Below, in pieces: positions 1 through 8,131 of a stretch of 45,912 nucleotides of DNA. Each line of letters starts with the position of its first letter. Position 1 is the stretch's first letter. The translations under genes and the position numbers were made by a program. This DNA is from an uncultured Oscillospiraceae bacterium. Its GTDB lineage: Bacteria; Bacillota; Clostridia; Oscillospirales; Oscillospiraceae. Under the pieces are notes generated by a model that did not search any database, was not told where the DNA came from, and saw nothing but the letters and a program-made list of their open reading frames with translations. The stretch spans positions 1 to 45,912 of the forward strand of contig CAKTVL010000013.1 in the NCBI GenBank assembly GCA_934623575.1. Direction: 5' to 3'.

Positions 1-405
1 CCAACCCTCGGGATCGACATGGGCAAAGGAGAGATTCGCGTCAAAGAAAGAGGTATCCAAAGGAACGGCTTGGTTCAATGGTGAATGCTTTCCGGAGGCC
101 GCAGCGCGCAGCACGGAGTACAGCCGCCTGCGGATACACGTCTCGGCAAAGGTACAGAACGACGCGTCGTGCCCCGGCGCATACTCCCGTATCGCTTTGA
201 TCAGGCCGAACATCCCCTCCTGCAGCAGGTCCTCGCTGTCTCCGCCCGCCAGGAAATACGGACGGGCGCAGGAGCGCACCAGACGGTGGTACCGCGCCAC
301 CAGTATCTCCTCGGCGTCGCGATTGCCCTGCTTGACCAGGGCGCACAGCGCCTCGTCGCTGATGGTCTGCAGACGGTCATATTCAGTCCTTGTATCATTC
401 ACCAT
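1..405 (-). CDS. sigH: RNA polymerase sigma factor, SigH-like (3' end outside window)
   Basis: Sigma-70 family factor related to the sporulation/stationary-phase factor SigH, which directs RNA polymerase to early sporulation promoters. The 135 residues present read MVNDTRTEYDRLQ at the start, then a region-2-like core with YFLAGGDSEDLLQEGMFGL (recognisable SigH signature, close to FLIGADREDIVQEGMIGL of Bacillus SigH) and FCTFAETCIRRRL (DNA melting and -10 recognition helix). Regions 3 and 4 lie beyond base 1. A stop codon (TAG) sits two codons upstream in frame, so ATG at 405 or GTG at 402 must be the start. No Shine-Dalgarno site of normal spacing exists because the promoter abuts the ATG. 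Alternative: another region-2-like sigma factor. The SigH call rests on remembered family sequence, not a search. Confidence 0.78.
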   Translation of the reverse strand, partial: MVNDTRTEYDRLQTISDEALCALVKQGNRDAEEILVARYHRLVRSCARPYFLAGGDSEDLLQEGMFGLIKAIREYAPGHDASFCTFAETCIRRRLYSVLRAAASGKHSPLNQAVPLDTSFFDANLSFAHVDPEGW

Positions 406-410
406 GCGCT

Positions 411-440
411 ATTATACCTTTTTACAAAATAATTTGTCAA
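411..440 (-). promoter_or_regulatory. Consensus sigma-A promoter for sigH, abutting the start codon
   Basis: On the minus strand TTGACA (435-440) and TATAAT (411-416) are separated by 18 bp, both perfect hexamers. Transcription would begin near 404-405, exactly at the sigH ATG, which predicts a leaderless or nearly leaderless mRNA. Confidence 0.7.
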
Positions 441-532
441 GTCAATAGAGAAACTTTGTCAAAAATAACTCAAATTCGACGGGATTTCTGCCGGAAATCA
501 CCAAGAATTTCAGGCAGATAGCCCTTATTTGC

Positions 533-1573
533 CTACATATCCAGCTGCTGCTGGCCTGCGAAAGCGATGTGCAGGTGCGCATACGCCTTCTGGGTGACGC
601 AGCGGCCCCGTGGCGTGCGGGTCAAAAAGCCCAGCTGCATCAGGTACGGCTCGTACACGTCCTCCAGCGTCACCGACTCCTCGCCGATGGTGGCCGCCAG
701 CGTATCCAGGCCAACCGGGCCTCCGCCGTAGTTCTCGATGATGGCCCGCAGCATGCGCCGGTCCACGTTGTCCAGGCCCAGGTAGTCCACCTCCAGCGCA
801 AGCAGCGCCTTGTCGGCCACCTCCTTGGTGATGACGCCGTCGGCCATCACCTGGGCGAAGTCACGCACCCGGCGCAGCATCCGGTTGGCGATACGGGGCG
901 TGCCCCGGGAGCGCCGGGCGATCTCCATGGCGCCTGCCGGCTCGATGGGCACGTTCAGTATCCCGGCGCTGCGCGTGACGATCTGCGCCAGCTCCTCCGG
1001 CGTGTACAGTTCCAGCCGCAGGGTGACGCCGAAGCGGTCCCGCAGGGGCGCGGACAGCGAGCCGGCCCGGGTAGTGGCGCCGATCAGCGTGAACTTGGGC
1101 AGATCCAGCCGGATGGAATTGGCCGACGGGCCCTTGCCGATGATGATGTCGATGGCATAGTCCTCCATGGCCGGGTACAGGATCTCCTCTACTGCCCGGT
1201 TCAGGCGGTGTATCTCATCCACGAACAGGATGTCGTTTTCACTGAGGTTGGTCAGCAGCGCCGCCAGATCGCCGGGCTTCTCGATGGCCGGGCCGGAGGT
1301 GATGCGGATGTTCACGCCCATCTCCTGGGCGATGATGCCCGCCAGCGTGGTCTTGCCCAGTCCCGGAGGGCCGTGGAGCAGCACATGGTCCAGCGACTCC
1401 GTGCGCCGCCGCGCCGCCTCGATAAAAATGGACAGATTCTGCTTGGCCTTCTCCTGCCCGATGTACTCCGCCAGCGTGTGGGGGCGCAGCGAGCCCTCGT
1501 TGGCGTCTTCGCTGAGGAACGTCTTGGCGACGATAGGCTCCTCGTACAGGTCGGCCCCGAAATCAATGCTCAT
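533..1573 (-). CDS. ruvB: Holliday junction branch migration ATPase RuvB
   Basis: Hexameric AAA+ motor that drives branch migration of Holliday junctions with RuvA. The 346 residues have normal family length. Walker A GPPGLGKT is at residues 68-75, Walker B DEIH at 119-122, and the GATTRAG segment with the conserved arginine is near 165-171; a C-terminal winged helix follows. The start ATG has a good ribosome site (GGGGAGGGGAACGC before ATG). It is last in the ruvC-ruvA-ruvB operon, 13 nt after ruvA. No clear terminator is visible in the 127 bp before the sigH promoter. Confidence 0.98.
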   Translation of the reverse strand: MSIDFGADLYEEPIVAKTFLSEDANEGSLRPHTLAEYIGQEKAKQNLSIFIEAARRRTESLDHVLLHGPPGLGKTTLAGIIAQEMGVNIRITSGPAIEKPGDLAALLTNLSENDILFVDEIHRLNRAVEEILYPAMEDYAIDIIIGKGPSANSIRLDLPKFTLIGATTRAGSLSAPLRDRFGVTLRLELYTPEELAQIVTRSAGILNVPIEPAGAMEIARRSRGTPRIANRMLRRVRDFAQVMADGVITKEVADKALLALEVDYLGLDNVDRRMLRAIIENYGGGPVGLDTLAATIGEESVTLEDVYEPYLMQLGFLTRTPRGRCVTQKAYAHLHIAFAGQQQLDM

Positions 1574-1586
1574 GCGTTCCCCTCCC

Positions 1587-2192
1587 CTACTTCATCATGC
1601 GCTTCAGCGCCTGGCGGATGATGTCCTCCAGGGAGAGCGCGTCCATGTCGATGTCCTTCAAGGCCGCGGTGATCTCGGCGCTGCCGTAGCCCAGCACCGC
1701 CAGCGCCGCCTGCGCCTCGCTCTTCTTGCTGTGGGGCACGGCGGCGGCCACACCGGCGCCGCCCTTGACGGCCGTGCCGCCCATGGCCTCCTCACGGGCC
1801 AGCTTGTCCTTCAGCTCCAGGATCACCCGCTGGGCGATCTTCTTGCCAATGCCGTTGGCGGCGGTCAGGGCCTTTTCATCCTCGGTCACCACCGCCAGCG
1901 CCAGCTGCTGGGGCGTCACGGCGGACAGGATGGACAGCGCCGCCCGCGGGCCAACGCCGGACACGCCGATCAGCAGCTTGAAGCTGCGCAGCTCGCTCTG
2001 GTCGGCGAAGCCGAACAGCTCCATGGCGTCCTCCCGCACGTTCAGGTAGGTATACAGCTTGGCCTGCGCGCCTTTTTTCAGCTGCGCCAGCGTGTAATTG
2101 GTGGTGGCGCAGGCGTAGCCCACGCCGCCGCAGTCAATGACCGCCAGACCGGCGTCTATCTCCGCCACGGTCCCGCTCACATAGTAATACAT
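1587..2192 (-). CDS. ruvA: Holliday junction DNA helicase subunit RuvA
   Basis: Tetrameric Holliday junction-binding protein that loads RuvB. The 201 residues show the N-terminal OB fold ([13 protein letters not shown]), two helix-hairpin-helix motifs ([16 protein letters not shown] and [16 protein letters not shown]) and a C-terminal RuvB-contact domain joined by a glycine/alanine-rich linker, as usual. It begins one base after the ruvC stop, so translation is probably coupled. Confidence 0.97.
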   Translation of the reverse strand: MYYYVSGTVAEIDAGLAVIDCGGVGYACATTNYTLAQLKKGAQAKLYTYLNVREDAMELFGFADQSELRSFKLLIGVSGVGPRAALSILSAVTPQQLALAVVTEDEKALTAANGIGKKIAQRVILELKDKLAREEAMGGTAVKGGAGVAAAVPHSKKSEAQAALAVLGYGSAEITAALKDIDMDALSLEDIIRQALKRMMK

Positions 2193-2193
2193 A

Positions 2194-2706
2194 TCACACC
2201 GTCTCCTTCACGTTGGGGTCCTTTCGCCGCAGCAGGCTGGTGGCACTGCGGGCGTGACACACGGCGATGGCCAGTGCATCCGCCGCGTCGTCCGGCTTCG
2301 GCACCGCTTTCAGCTTCAGCAGCCGCTTGGTCATATCCATCACCTGCTTCTTGTCCGCCAGGCCGTAGCCCACCACCGCCTGCTTCACCTGCATGGGCGT
2401 GTACTCATAGATGGGCACCCCCAGCCGCTCCGCCGTGCAGAGGATCACGCCCCGCCCGTGGGCCACGGCGATTCCCGTGGTGATGTTCTTGCTGAAAAAC
2501 AGCTCCTCGATGGAGATCTCATCCGGCTTCAGCTGGGCGATCAGCGCCGTCATGTCGTTCTCGATCTGCACCAGCCGGGTGGCCAGCGGTAATCCGGCCT
2601 CGGTGGTCACCGCGCCGTATTGCAGCATCCGCACGCCGCTGCGGTCCGACTCGATCAGCCCGAAGCCCACGATGGCGATGCCCGGGTCGATGCCCAATAT
2701 CCGCAT
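2194..2706 (-). CDS. ruvC: Crossover junction endodeoxyribonuclease RuvC
   Basis: Resolvase that nicks Holliday junctions symmetrically. I chose the start at MRILGIDPG because GGAGGG lies 6 nt upstream and the family begins this way; an upstream in-frame ATG at 2904 would add an unrelated 66-residue tail overlapping xerD and its terminator. The protein has 170 residues. Catalytic acids are visible as D7, E67/E68 and the KPDDAADALAIAVCH segment (residues 137-151, D140 and D143). It is first in ruvCAB. Confidence 0.97.
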   Translation of the reverse strand: MRILGIDPGIAIVGFGLIESDRSGVRMLQYGAVTTEAGLPLATRLVQIENDMTALIAQLKPDEISIEELFFSKNITTGIAVAHGRGVILCTAERLGVPIYEYTPMQVKQAVVGYGLADKKQVMDMTKRLLKLKAVPKPDDAADALAIAVCHARSATSLLRRKDPNVKETV

Positions 2707-2766
2707 ACCCAGCCCTCCGTCTCGCAACATTTGTTCTATTATAGCAAACCCACAGCCAAATAGCAA

Positions 2767-2793
2767 CAGAAAACCGCCCGGAAACCGGGCGGT
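2767..2793 (-). terminator. Intrinsic terminator after xerD
   Basis: Minus-strand hairpin CCGCCCGG-TTT-CCGGGCGG (stem 2774-2781 with 2785-2792) followed by TTTT. It separates the spoIIM-xerD unit from ruvCAB. Confidence 0.85.
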
Positions 2794-2872
2794 AAAGCGC
2801 AGCGGCGCGCCATGCTTTGTGTATGGCATGCCGCCGCAGCGAAGTATTGGCGAAAGAGACACGCAAAGAAAC

Positions 2873-3757
2873 TCAGGCGCGGGGATGAGCCTTGTTGTAT
2901 ACATCCTTCAGCTGCTTCTTGACCACATGGGTGTAGATCTGCGTGGAGCTGATGTCCGCGTGGCCCAGCATCTCCTGGATGGAGCGCAGATCGGCGCCGT
3001 TTTCCAGCAGATGCACGGCGAAGGAGTGGCGCAGCGTGTGGGGGGTGATGTCCTTCTCGATGCCGGCCTTCTCCTGGTAATACTTGATGATCTTCCAGAA
3101 GCCCTGGCGGCTCATGCGCTCGCCGTTCATGTTCACGAACAGGGCCTGCTCCTCCTCGTCGGCGATGAGCCGGGGGCGGATGTCGTGCATATAGGCCTCC
3201 AGGGCCTTGACCGCGGCGGGATACAGGGGCACGATGCGCTCCTTTCCCTTGCTGCGGCAGCGGATGAACCCGGCGGAGAGATTGACGTCGCTGACGTCCA
3301 GGCCGATCAGCTCGCTGACGCGGATGCCGGTGGCGTACAGCAGCTCCAGCATGGCATGGTCGCGGAAGCCCTTCTCATCCACGCACTTGGGCTGGTCCAG
3401 AAACAGCTCCACCTCGCGGTTGGTGAGGATCTCGGGGTATTTCCGCTCGACCTTCATGGCCACCACGCTCTTGGCGGGGTTGCTCTTCATCGCGCCGCAC
3501 TGCACCATGTAGGCGTAAAAGGACTTGATAGATGCCGTGGAGCGGGTCACGGTGGCGGGACTTTTCCCGCTGTGGGTCATGTGGAGGAGGTATTCGTTGA
3601 TGGACTCCTTTTTCACCTTGCGCATATCCGTCACGCCGTTGGACAGCAGCCAGCTCTGGAACTGCGTCAGGTCGCGTATGTAAGAGCTGAGGGTGTTGGC
3701 GGAGGAGTGCTTCTCCTCGGTAAGATACTCGCGGTATGCCGCGATGAAATCCGTCAT
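2873..3757 (-). CDS. xerD: Tyrosine recombinase, XerD-like
   Basis: Site-specific recombinase expected to resolve chromosome dimers at dif at the septum. The 294 residues match the XerC/D family. An N-terminal SAM-like DNA-binding domain (1-100) precedes the catalytic domain with R146 (TGIRVSEL), K170, H240-R243 (HTLRHSF), H266 (LGHADISSTQ) and nucleophile Y275, so the active site is complete. The ribosome site GAGGAGTGAGGGGAC precedes the ATG. It follows spoIIM by 21 nt. Because it is a single housekeeping-like copy beside spoIIM and not a mobile element, XerD is the best name; XerC is the alternative. Confidence 0.9.
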   Translation of the reverse strand: MTDFIAAYREYLTEEKHSSANTLSSYIRDLTQFQSWLLSNGVTDMRKVKKESINEYLLHMTHSGKSPATVTRSTASIKSFYAYMVQCGAMKSNPAKSVVAMKVERKYPEILTNREVELFLDQPKCVDEKGFRDHAMLELLYATGIRVSELIGLDVSDVNLSAGFIRCRSKGKERIVPLYPAAVKALEAYMHDIRPRLIADEEEQALFVNMNGERMSRQGFWKIIKYYQEKAGIEKDITPHTLRHSFAVHLLENGADLRSIQEMLGHADISSTQIYTHVVKKQLKDVYNKAHPRA

Positions 3758-3778
3758 GTCCCCTCACTCCTCTCTCCA

Positions 3779-4372
3779 TCAAGTCAGGCCCGGCAGCAGC
3801 CAGGCGAAAAGTCTCGGCACTATGGCGCACTCCGCCACCGTACCGGTCAGCAACACAAACACACAGATCACGGTCTGCCGCAGGTCTCTCGCCTCCGGCT
3901 TCTGGTGCTCCGCCCGGCGCCAGGCCAGCGCGAAGCTGTCGGACGCGATGGCCAGCAGACAGGGCACCGTGAAAAGGCATCGCAGTCCCAGCGCCGCCAG
4001 CGCCAGCGCTACGCCCTGGCGTCCCAGCGCGGCAGCGAAGCACTGCACCGCGAAGGACAGGAAAAAGCCCTGCGCCGCGCATACCAACGGGATCAGCATC
4101 ACGCCCCAGGCCGTGCAGCCCAGAACGAAGGCCACCGCAGGGTAGCGCAGGTACGCCCACAGGACCTGCCACAGTCCCGCAGGACGCTGCTGGTCCGCCG
4201 CCAGGTGCGCGTACTCCAGCACATAGCCACTCAGCGCCGACAGATCCTCCGACGACACCACGCGCCGTGCGAAAAATCCCGCCAGCATCCCGGCGGTGAA
4301 AAACAGGCACAGTATGTACAGCCGCGCTGACGGCGGCTGTATGGCGGATATCCGGCGACGTTGCAGCTTCAT
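3779..4372 (-). CDS. spoIIM: Stage II sporulation protein M
   Basis: Mother-cell membrane protein of the SpoIID-SpoIIM-SpoIIP complex that degrades septal peptidoglycan and drives engulfment. The start MKLQRRR has GAGGTG 6 nt upstream. The 197 residues hold about five membrane segments: after a short basic N-terminus (LYILCLFFTAGMLAGFF), then FVLGCTAWGVMLIPLV, GFFLSFAVQCFAAAL, LFTVPCLLAIAS and the C-terminal VICVFVLLTGTVAECAI. It sits just upstream of xerD. A sigma-E-like promoter (4390-4418) fits its known compartment. The sequence is divergent, so the name rests on topology, length and context as well as weak similarity. Confidence 0.82.
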   Translation of the reverse strand: MKLQRRRISAIQPPSARLYILCLFFTAGMLAGFFARRVVSSEDLSALSGYVLEYAHLAADQQRPAGLWQVLWAYLRYPAVAFVLGCTAWGVMLIPLVCAAQGFFLSFAVQCFAAALGRQGVALALAALGLRCLFTVPCLLAIASDSFALAWRRAEHQKPEARDLRQTVICVFVLLTGTVAECAIVPRLFAWLLPGLT

Positions 4373-4389
4373 GGGCTCACCTCGTCCAC

Positions 4390-4418
4390 AGTGTATGAGC
4401 CAAGCTGTCCGGATAGAC
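4390..4418 (-). promoter_or_regulatory. Sigma-E-like promoter upstream of spoIIM
   Basis: Minus strand: -10 CATACACT (4390-4397) matches the sigma-E consensus CATACANT exactly; the -35-like GTCTATC (4412-4418) is a partial match; spacing is 14 bp, the same as at the spoIIIA promoter. The predicted leader is about 11 nt. Confidence 0.5.
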
Positions 4419-4498
4419 GCGCCAAAACGCAATAATAAATATATGGCAAATCCCACAAATCTGCAAGTGCTTTTCCGCAAAAACCTATTTTTTGTAAA

Positions 4499-4534
4499 TT
4501 ATGTCAAAATATTATGTAAACAAAGTTATGTAAA
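4499..4534. repeat. Three phased direct repeats TTATGTMAA in an AT-rich gap
   Basis: Plus-strand copies are TTATGTCAAA (4499-4508), TTATGTAAA (4512-4520) and TTATGTAAA (4526-4534), with start-to-start spacing of 13 and 14 bp. They lie in the 348-bp intergenic gap 4373-4720 between the 4721-5155 gene and spoIIM. The rest of that gap holds only the sigma-E-like site; I found no convincing small gene in it. A regulator-binding array is possible. Confidence 0.4.
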
Positions 4535-4720
4535 CTATGTTGACCGACCGCGTTTCGTGTGCCTGAAAAGTGCACAAATCCCAATATCCGGGGAAACCCG
4601 CGAAATCCCCGCACCATATATAGAAACCGGCAAAACGACGGACGGCTCCCCTGCCGCCCGCCGCCTTGTCAAACGAAAAATGCGTAAAAAACGATTTCGT
4701 TATTTTAACCATGCGCCGCT

Positions 4721-5155
4721 TTATGTCACCGCGCGCTTTCGCCGGCTTCCGCCCTGACGGGGCCGCTTCTGTGTCTTTTTGCGCTTCCGCTTCGCGCCCG
4801 GTATGGCGGCCAGGAGCCCGCCGCCCCACACCGCGCAGGTCTGCGCGATGCCGTCGGGGCCGAAGCGCACGGGCGACTCCCCTGTCAGCGCGGTCAGCCA
4901 CAGCGCGCCGTACACGCAGGCGGATACCGCCAACGCTCTGGGCAGCGCACCGTCGCCGCCGCGGCGCACGGCCACGCGCCCGCCGCAGAAACAGGCCAAC
5001 GCGCTGACCGTCCACAGCAGCGGCCCCGCGGCGCTCTCCGGCGCCATCCCCCGCAGCAGCATCAGCGCTTCGACGCCCATGCCCACCAGAAGCAGCGCGG
5101 CCGCCACCGCCGCGCCCGACCATGTCCCCCCGTTTATCAGTTGTCTCCAAGACAT
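4721..5155 (-). CDS. TIGR04086/YrzE-type membrane protein
   Basis: Small integral membrane protein of unknown function. The 144 residues contain about four hydrophobic segments (GAAVAAALLLVGMGVEALMLL near 14-34, LLWTVSALACFCGG, ALAVSACVYGALWLTA, ICAVWGGGLLAAIPG-like end) and a strongly basic C-terminal tail rich in K and R. Length, topology, basic tail and position next to yajC match the TIGR04086 membrane family, which habitually neighbours yajC in Clostridia. The start MSWRQL has GGGAGGT 6 nt upstream, but that ribosome site is buried in a perfect hairpin (5162-5200). The yajC terminator precedes it and no clear promoter of its own is visible. Confidence 0.65.
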   Translation of the reverse strand: MSWRQLINGGTWSGAAVAAALLLVGMGVEALMLLRGMAPESAAGPLLWTVSALACFCGGRVAVRRGGDGALPRALAVSACVYGALWLTALTGESPVRFGPDGIAQTCAVWGGGLLAAIPGAKRKRKKTQKRPRQGGSRRKRAVT

Positions 5156-5161
5156 AACGAT

Positions 5162-5200
5162 ACCTCCCGCATAAGCTGTGTTCCAGCCTATGCGGGAGGT
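5162..5200 (-). promoter_or_regulatory. Hairpin that sequesters the ribosome binding site of the 4721-5155 gene
   Basis: A 12-bp perfect inverted repeat (arms 5162-5173 and 5189-5200) encloses a second 4-bp stem (5175-5178 with 5184-5187). In the minus-strand mRNA the 3' arm reads TATGCGGGAGGT and contains the whole GGGAGGT Shine-Dalgarno of the gene starting at 5155. No T-tract follows, so it is not a terminator. Confidence 0.7.
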
Positions 5201-5219
5201 GTGGGCGGCTATGTCAGGC

Positions 5220-5250
5220 AAAAAAAGGACGCCGCCCGCGGGCAGCATCC
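5220..5250 (-). terminator. Intrinsic terminator after yajC
   Basis: Minus-strand GC-rich hairpin GGATGCTGCCC-GC-GGGCGGCGTCC (5227-5250, two G-U pairs) followed by seven T, starting 14 nt after the yajC stop. Confidence 0.88.
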
Positions 5251-5264
5251 TTTTCTACGGTCTC

Positions 5265-5726
5265 TTACTCAGCGTCGGTCTTTTCGGTCTCAGCGGGCGC
5301 CTCGGCAGGGGCCTCGGTGGTCTCCTCAGAGGCCTTCTCCTCCACAGCGGGAGTCTCCTCGGCCTGCTCAGCCTTCTTGTCCTTCTTGGCGGGACGCTGC
5401 ATGGCGGCAGCCTGCTCGTCCAGCGTGCCGACCTGGCCGATAGCGGACTTCAGGAACTCCACGCGGACGCGGTCCTCGCTGGTCTCGATGACCACAGTGC
5501 GGTCAGTGATGGCCACGACGCGGCCGTACACGCCGCCGATGGTGGTCAGCCAATCGCCCTTCTTCAGAGAGTTGCGCATCTCCTCCGCCTGCTTCTTCCG
5601 CTTGTTCTCGGGGCGGATCATCAGGAAGTAGAAAATGGCGATCATCAGGACGATCATAACAATGGTGGACATACCGCCGCCGGCAGCGGTGGTAGCAGCA
5701 GCATCAGCGTATGCGATCTGGATCAT
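5265..5726 (-). CDS. yajC: Preprotein translocase accessory subunit YajC
   Basis: Inner membrane protein associated with the SecDF part of the Sec machinery. The 153 residues have one N-terminal membrane helix (STIVMIVLMIAIFYFLMI) followed by RPENKRKKQAEEM, the conserved KKGDWLTTIGGVYGRVV barrel-like segment, and an unusually long acidic C-terminal tail (E, A, T repeats from about residue 120) of low complexity. The core is typical (about 100 residues); the tail is an extension. It has its own sigma-A promoter (5761-5789) in addition to possible read-through from tgt, and a strong terminator. Confidence 0.93.
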   Translation of the reverse strand: MIQIAYADAAATTAAGGGMSTIVMIVLMIAIFYFLMIRPENKRKKQAEEMRNSLKKGDWLTTIGGVYGRVVAITDRTVVIETSEDRVRVEFLKSAIGQVGTLDEQAAAMQRPAKKDKKAEQAEETPAVEEKASEETTEAPAEAPAETEKTDAE

Positions 5727-5760
5727 GGAACATTACTCCTTTTATAAACAAAGTGATACT

Positions 5761-5789
5761 ATTATACATAGTTCTCCTGCTTTTGGCAA
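5761..5789 (-). promoter_or_regulatory. Sigma-A promoter for yajC
   Basis: Minus strand TTGCCA (5784-5789), 17 bp, TATAAT (5761-5766), located between tgt and yajC. Confidence 0.75.
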
Positions 5790-5795
5790 GAGGTT

Positions 5796-6932
5796 TCATA
5801 TCTTCTCCGCCAGTTTTTTGCTGTATTCCTCCCGGAACGCCGCAAAGCACCCGTTGTCCAGGCTGTCACGTATCCGCTCCGTTAATTTGTTGTAAAAATA
5901 CAGGTTGTGCATCACCGCCAGGCGCATGCCCAGCATCTCCTCCGCCGTGAACAGGTGGCGGATGTAGGCCCGGCTGAACTGCCGGCACACCGGGCAGTCG
6001 CACTCCGGGTCGATGGGCTGCTCGTCCAGCTTGTACTTGGCGTTCTTGATGTTCAGCGTGCCCCTCCAGGTGAACAGCTTTCCGTGCCGCGCATTCCGCG
6101 CGGGCATCACACAGTCGAAGAAATCCACGCCCCGGGCCACGCCCTCGATGATGTTGCTGGGCGTTCCCACCCCCATCAGATACCGGGGCTTGTCCGCCGG
6201 CATGTGGGGCTCCACCGCGTCGATGATCTCATACATCACCTCGGTGGGCTCGCCCACCGCCAGGCCGCCGATGGCGTAGCCGTCACAGTCGATCTTTGCG
6301 ATCTGCTGCATGTGCCATATCCGCAGATCTGCGTATGTGGCGCCCTGATTGATGCCGAACAGCATCTGGCCGGGATTCACGGTGTCCGGCAGCGCGTTCA
6401 GCCGGTCGTGCTCCCTTTTGCAGCGCTCCAGCCACCGCAGCGTCCGCTCGCAGGACGCCTTGGCGTAGTCATACGCCGCCGGGTTCTCCACGCACTCATC
6501 AAAAGCCATGGCGATGTCGCTGCCCAGATTGCTCTGGATGCGCATGCTCTCCTCCGGCCCCATGAATATCCGGTGGCCATCCAGATGGCTGGCGAAGGTC
6601 ACGCCCTCCTCGCTGATCTTCCGCAGCCCCGCCAGTGAGAACACCTGGAAGCCGCCGGAGTCCGTCAGGATCGGCCCGTCCCAGCGCATGAACCTATGCA
6701 GCCCACCCAGAGCCCGCACCACATCGTCTCCGGGCCGCAGGTGCAGATGGTAGGTGTTGGACAGCTCGATCTGCGTGCCCAGGCGCTCCTTTAGGTCTAC
6801 GGCGCTGACGCCGCCCTTGATGGCCGCCTGTGTGCCCACATTCATAAACACCGGCGTCTGCACCTCGCCGCCGTGGGCGCAGGTAAACACACCGCGCCGG
6901 GCCTTTCCCTCTTTTTTTATGACCTTGAACAT
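5796..6932 (-). CDS. tgt: tRNA-guanine transglycosylase
   Basis: Exchanges guanine-34 of GUN-anticodon tRNAs for the queuosine precursor preQ1. The 378 residues form a complete TIM barrel enzyme. Seen are the base-binding segment LTDSGGFQVFSL (D91), the nucleophile region GVDFFDCVMPARNARHG (D273 the likely nucleophile) and the zinc site CDCPVC (C311, C313, C316) with H342. It lies 15 nt after queA, which acts next on the inserted base, so the two form a queuosine operon under the promoter at 8015-8043. Confidence 0.97.
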   Translation of the reverse strand: MFKVIKKEGKARRGVFTCAHGGEVQTPVFMNVGTQAAIKGGVSAVDLKERLGTQIELSNTYHLHLRPGDDVVRALGGLHRFMRWDGPILTDSGGFQVFSLAGLRKISEEGVTFASHLDGHRIFMGPEESMRIQSNLGSDIAMAFDECVENPAAYDYAKASCERTLRWLERCKREHDRLNALPDTVNPGQMLFGINQGATYADLRIWHMQQIAKIDCDGYAIGGLAVGEPTEVMYEIIDAVEPHMPADKPRYLMGVGTPSNIIEGVARGVDFFDCVMPARNARHGKLFTWRGTLNIKNAKYKLDEQPIDPECDCPVCRQFSRAYIRHLFTAEEMLGMRLAVMHNLYFYNKLTERIRDSLDNGCFAAFREEYSKKLAEKI

Positions 6933-6947
6933 ACTCTACTCCCGCTC

Positions 6948-7973
6948 TCAGTGAATAAACATCGCATCGCCGAAGGAGAAGAAGCGGTAGCGCTCCTCCA
7001 CCGCGCAGCGATACGCCGCCAGAATGTGCTCGCGCCCTGCCAGCGCCGATACCAGCATGATCAGCGTGGACTCCGGCAGGTGGAAATTGGTGACCAGGGC
7101 GTCCATGACCTTGAATTTGTACCCCGGATAGATAAAAATGTCCGTCCAGCCAGCGCTGGCGCGCATGGTGCCGTCCTCTGCCGCCTGTGACTCTATGGTG
7201 CGGCAGCTGGTGGTGCCCACGCAGATCACGCGCCCGCCGTTTTTCTTGGTTTCGTTGATAAGATCCGCCGTCTCCTGGGGTATCACGCAGTATTCGCTGT
7301 GCATGGCGTGGTCGGTGATCTCGTCTTCCTTCACCGGGCGGAAGGTACCAAGACCCACATGCAATGTAACGTATCCCACCTTTACACCCATTGTCTGCAC
7401 TTTCTCCAGCAGCTCCGGGGTAAAGTGCAGCCCCGCCGTGGGGGCCGCCGCCGAGCCGTTGACCTTGGAGTACACCGTCTGGTACCGCTCCTGGTCCTGC
7501 AGCTCCTCCTTGATGTAGGGCGGCAGGGGCATTTTTCCCAGCCGCTCCAGCACCTCCAGGAAAATGCCCTCGTACTCGAACCGCACCAGCCGGTTGCCAT
7601 CCGGCAGCTCCTCTACGATCTCCGCCGTCAGCTCTCCGCCCCCGAAGGACACTCTGGCGCCCTTGCGCAGCTTTTTCCCCGGCCGCACCAGGCACTCCCA
7701 GACCTTGTCGCCGCGGTCGATCAGCAGCAATATCTCGCAGGCGCCGCCTCCCGGCAGCCGATGCCCCAGCAGCCGCGCCGGCAGCACCCGGGAGTTGTTC
7801 AGGATCAGGCAGTCGCCGGGATGCAGATACTCCGGCAGGTCGTAAAAATGCCGGTGCTCCATCTCCCCGGTGTTCTTGTCCAGCACCAAAAGCCGCGACC
7901 CGTCCCGCCGCTCCAGCGGCGTCTGGGCGATCAGCTCCGGCGGCAGCTCAAAATAAAAATCATGGGTCTTCAT
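6948..7973 (-). CDS. queA: S-adenosylmethionine:tRNA ribosyltransferase-isomerase QueA
   Basis: Transfers the ribosyl moiety of SAM to preQ1-modified tRNA to give epoxyqueuosine. The 341 residues are full length. Family motifs visible are the N-terminal [25 protein letters not shown] stretch, [39 protein letters not shown] and the C-terminal [17 protein letters not shown]. The Shine-Dalgarno (GAGTGA) is weak, and the sigma-A promoter at 8015-8043 gives a short leader of roughly 35 nt. Confidence 0.97.
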   Translation of the reverse strand: MKTHDFYFELPPELIAQTPLERRDGSRLLVLDKNTGEMEHRHFYDLPEYLHPGDCLILNNSRVLPARLLGHRLPGGGACEILLLIDRGDKVWECLVRPGKKLRKGARVSFGGGELTAEIVEELPDGNRLVRFEYEGIFLEVLERLGKMPLPPYIKEELQDQERYQTVYSKVNGSAAAPTAGLHFTPELLEKVQTMGVKVGYVTLHVGLGTFRPVKEDEITDHAMHSEYCVIPQETADLINETKKNGGRVICVGTTSCRTIESQAAEDGTMRASAGWTDIFIYPGYKFKVMDALVTNFHLPESTLIMLVSALAGREHILAAYRCAVEERYRFFSFGDAMFIH

Positions 7974-8014
7974 GTCATATCACTCGTTTACTCAAAATTT
8001 GCACACTGCGGTTT

Positions 8015-8043
8015 ATTATAGTATATTCTTCGCCGGTATGCAA
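8015..8043 (-). promoter_or_regulatory. Sigma-A promoter for queA-tgt
   Basis: Minus strand TTGCAT (8038-8043), 17 bp, TATAAT (8015-8020). The leader is too short for a preQ1 riboswitch, and I see none. Confidence 0.75.
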
Positions 8044-8076
8044 CGCTTTTCCGGGGAAAAGTCCGCCCAAAGCAGG

Positions 8077-8099
8077 AAAAGCCGCGGCTCTGCCGCGGC
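8077..8099 (-). terminator. Intrinsic terminator after tyrS
   Basis: Minus-strand hairpin GCCGCGGC-AGA-GCCGCGGC (8081-8088 with 8092-8099) followed by TTTT. Confidence 0.82.
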
Positions 8100-8131
8100 C
8101 TTTCCGTGATAGCGTGTCGGACAGGATCGTC

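Noticed and set aside
569..1621. Long plus-strand frames opposite ruvB, dxs, tyrS and other genes
   Set aside because: They are mirror frames of GC-rich conserved genes with clear motifs on the minus strand; none has its own domains or ribosome site.
2707..2904. N-terminal extension of RuvC from an upstream ATG
   Set aside because: It would read through the xerD terminator and overlap the xerD 3' end, and MRILGIDPG has a proper ribosome site.
2873..3757. Phage or integron integrase
   Set aside because: The protein has standard XerD length and motifs, lies beside spoIIM in a conserved context, and no att site, cassette or phage gene is near.
4373..4720. A SCIFF (six-cysteine) peptide gene next to yajC and the TIGR04086-type gene
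   Set aside because: The yajC-TIGR04086 order often precedes scfA-scfB in Clostridia, but no cysteine-rich frame of about 46 residues is present in this gap on either strand.
7974..8014. preQ1 riboswitch before queA-tgt
   Set aside because: The leader from the promoter at 8015-8043 is only about 35 nt and lacks the preQ1 aptamer pattern.
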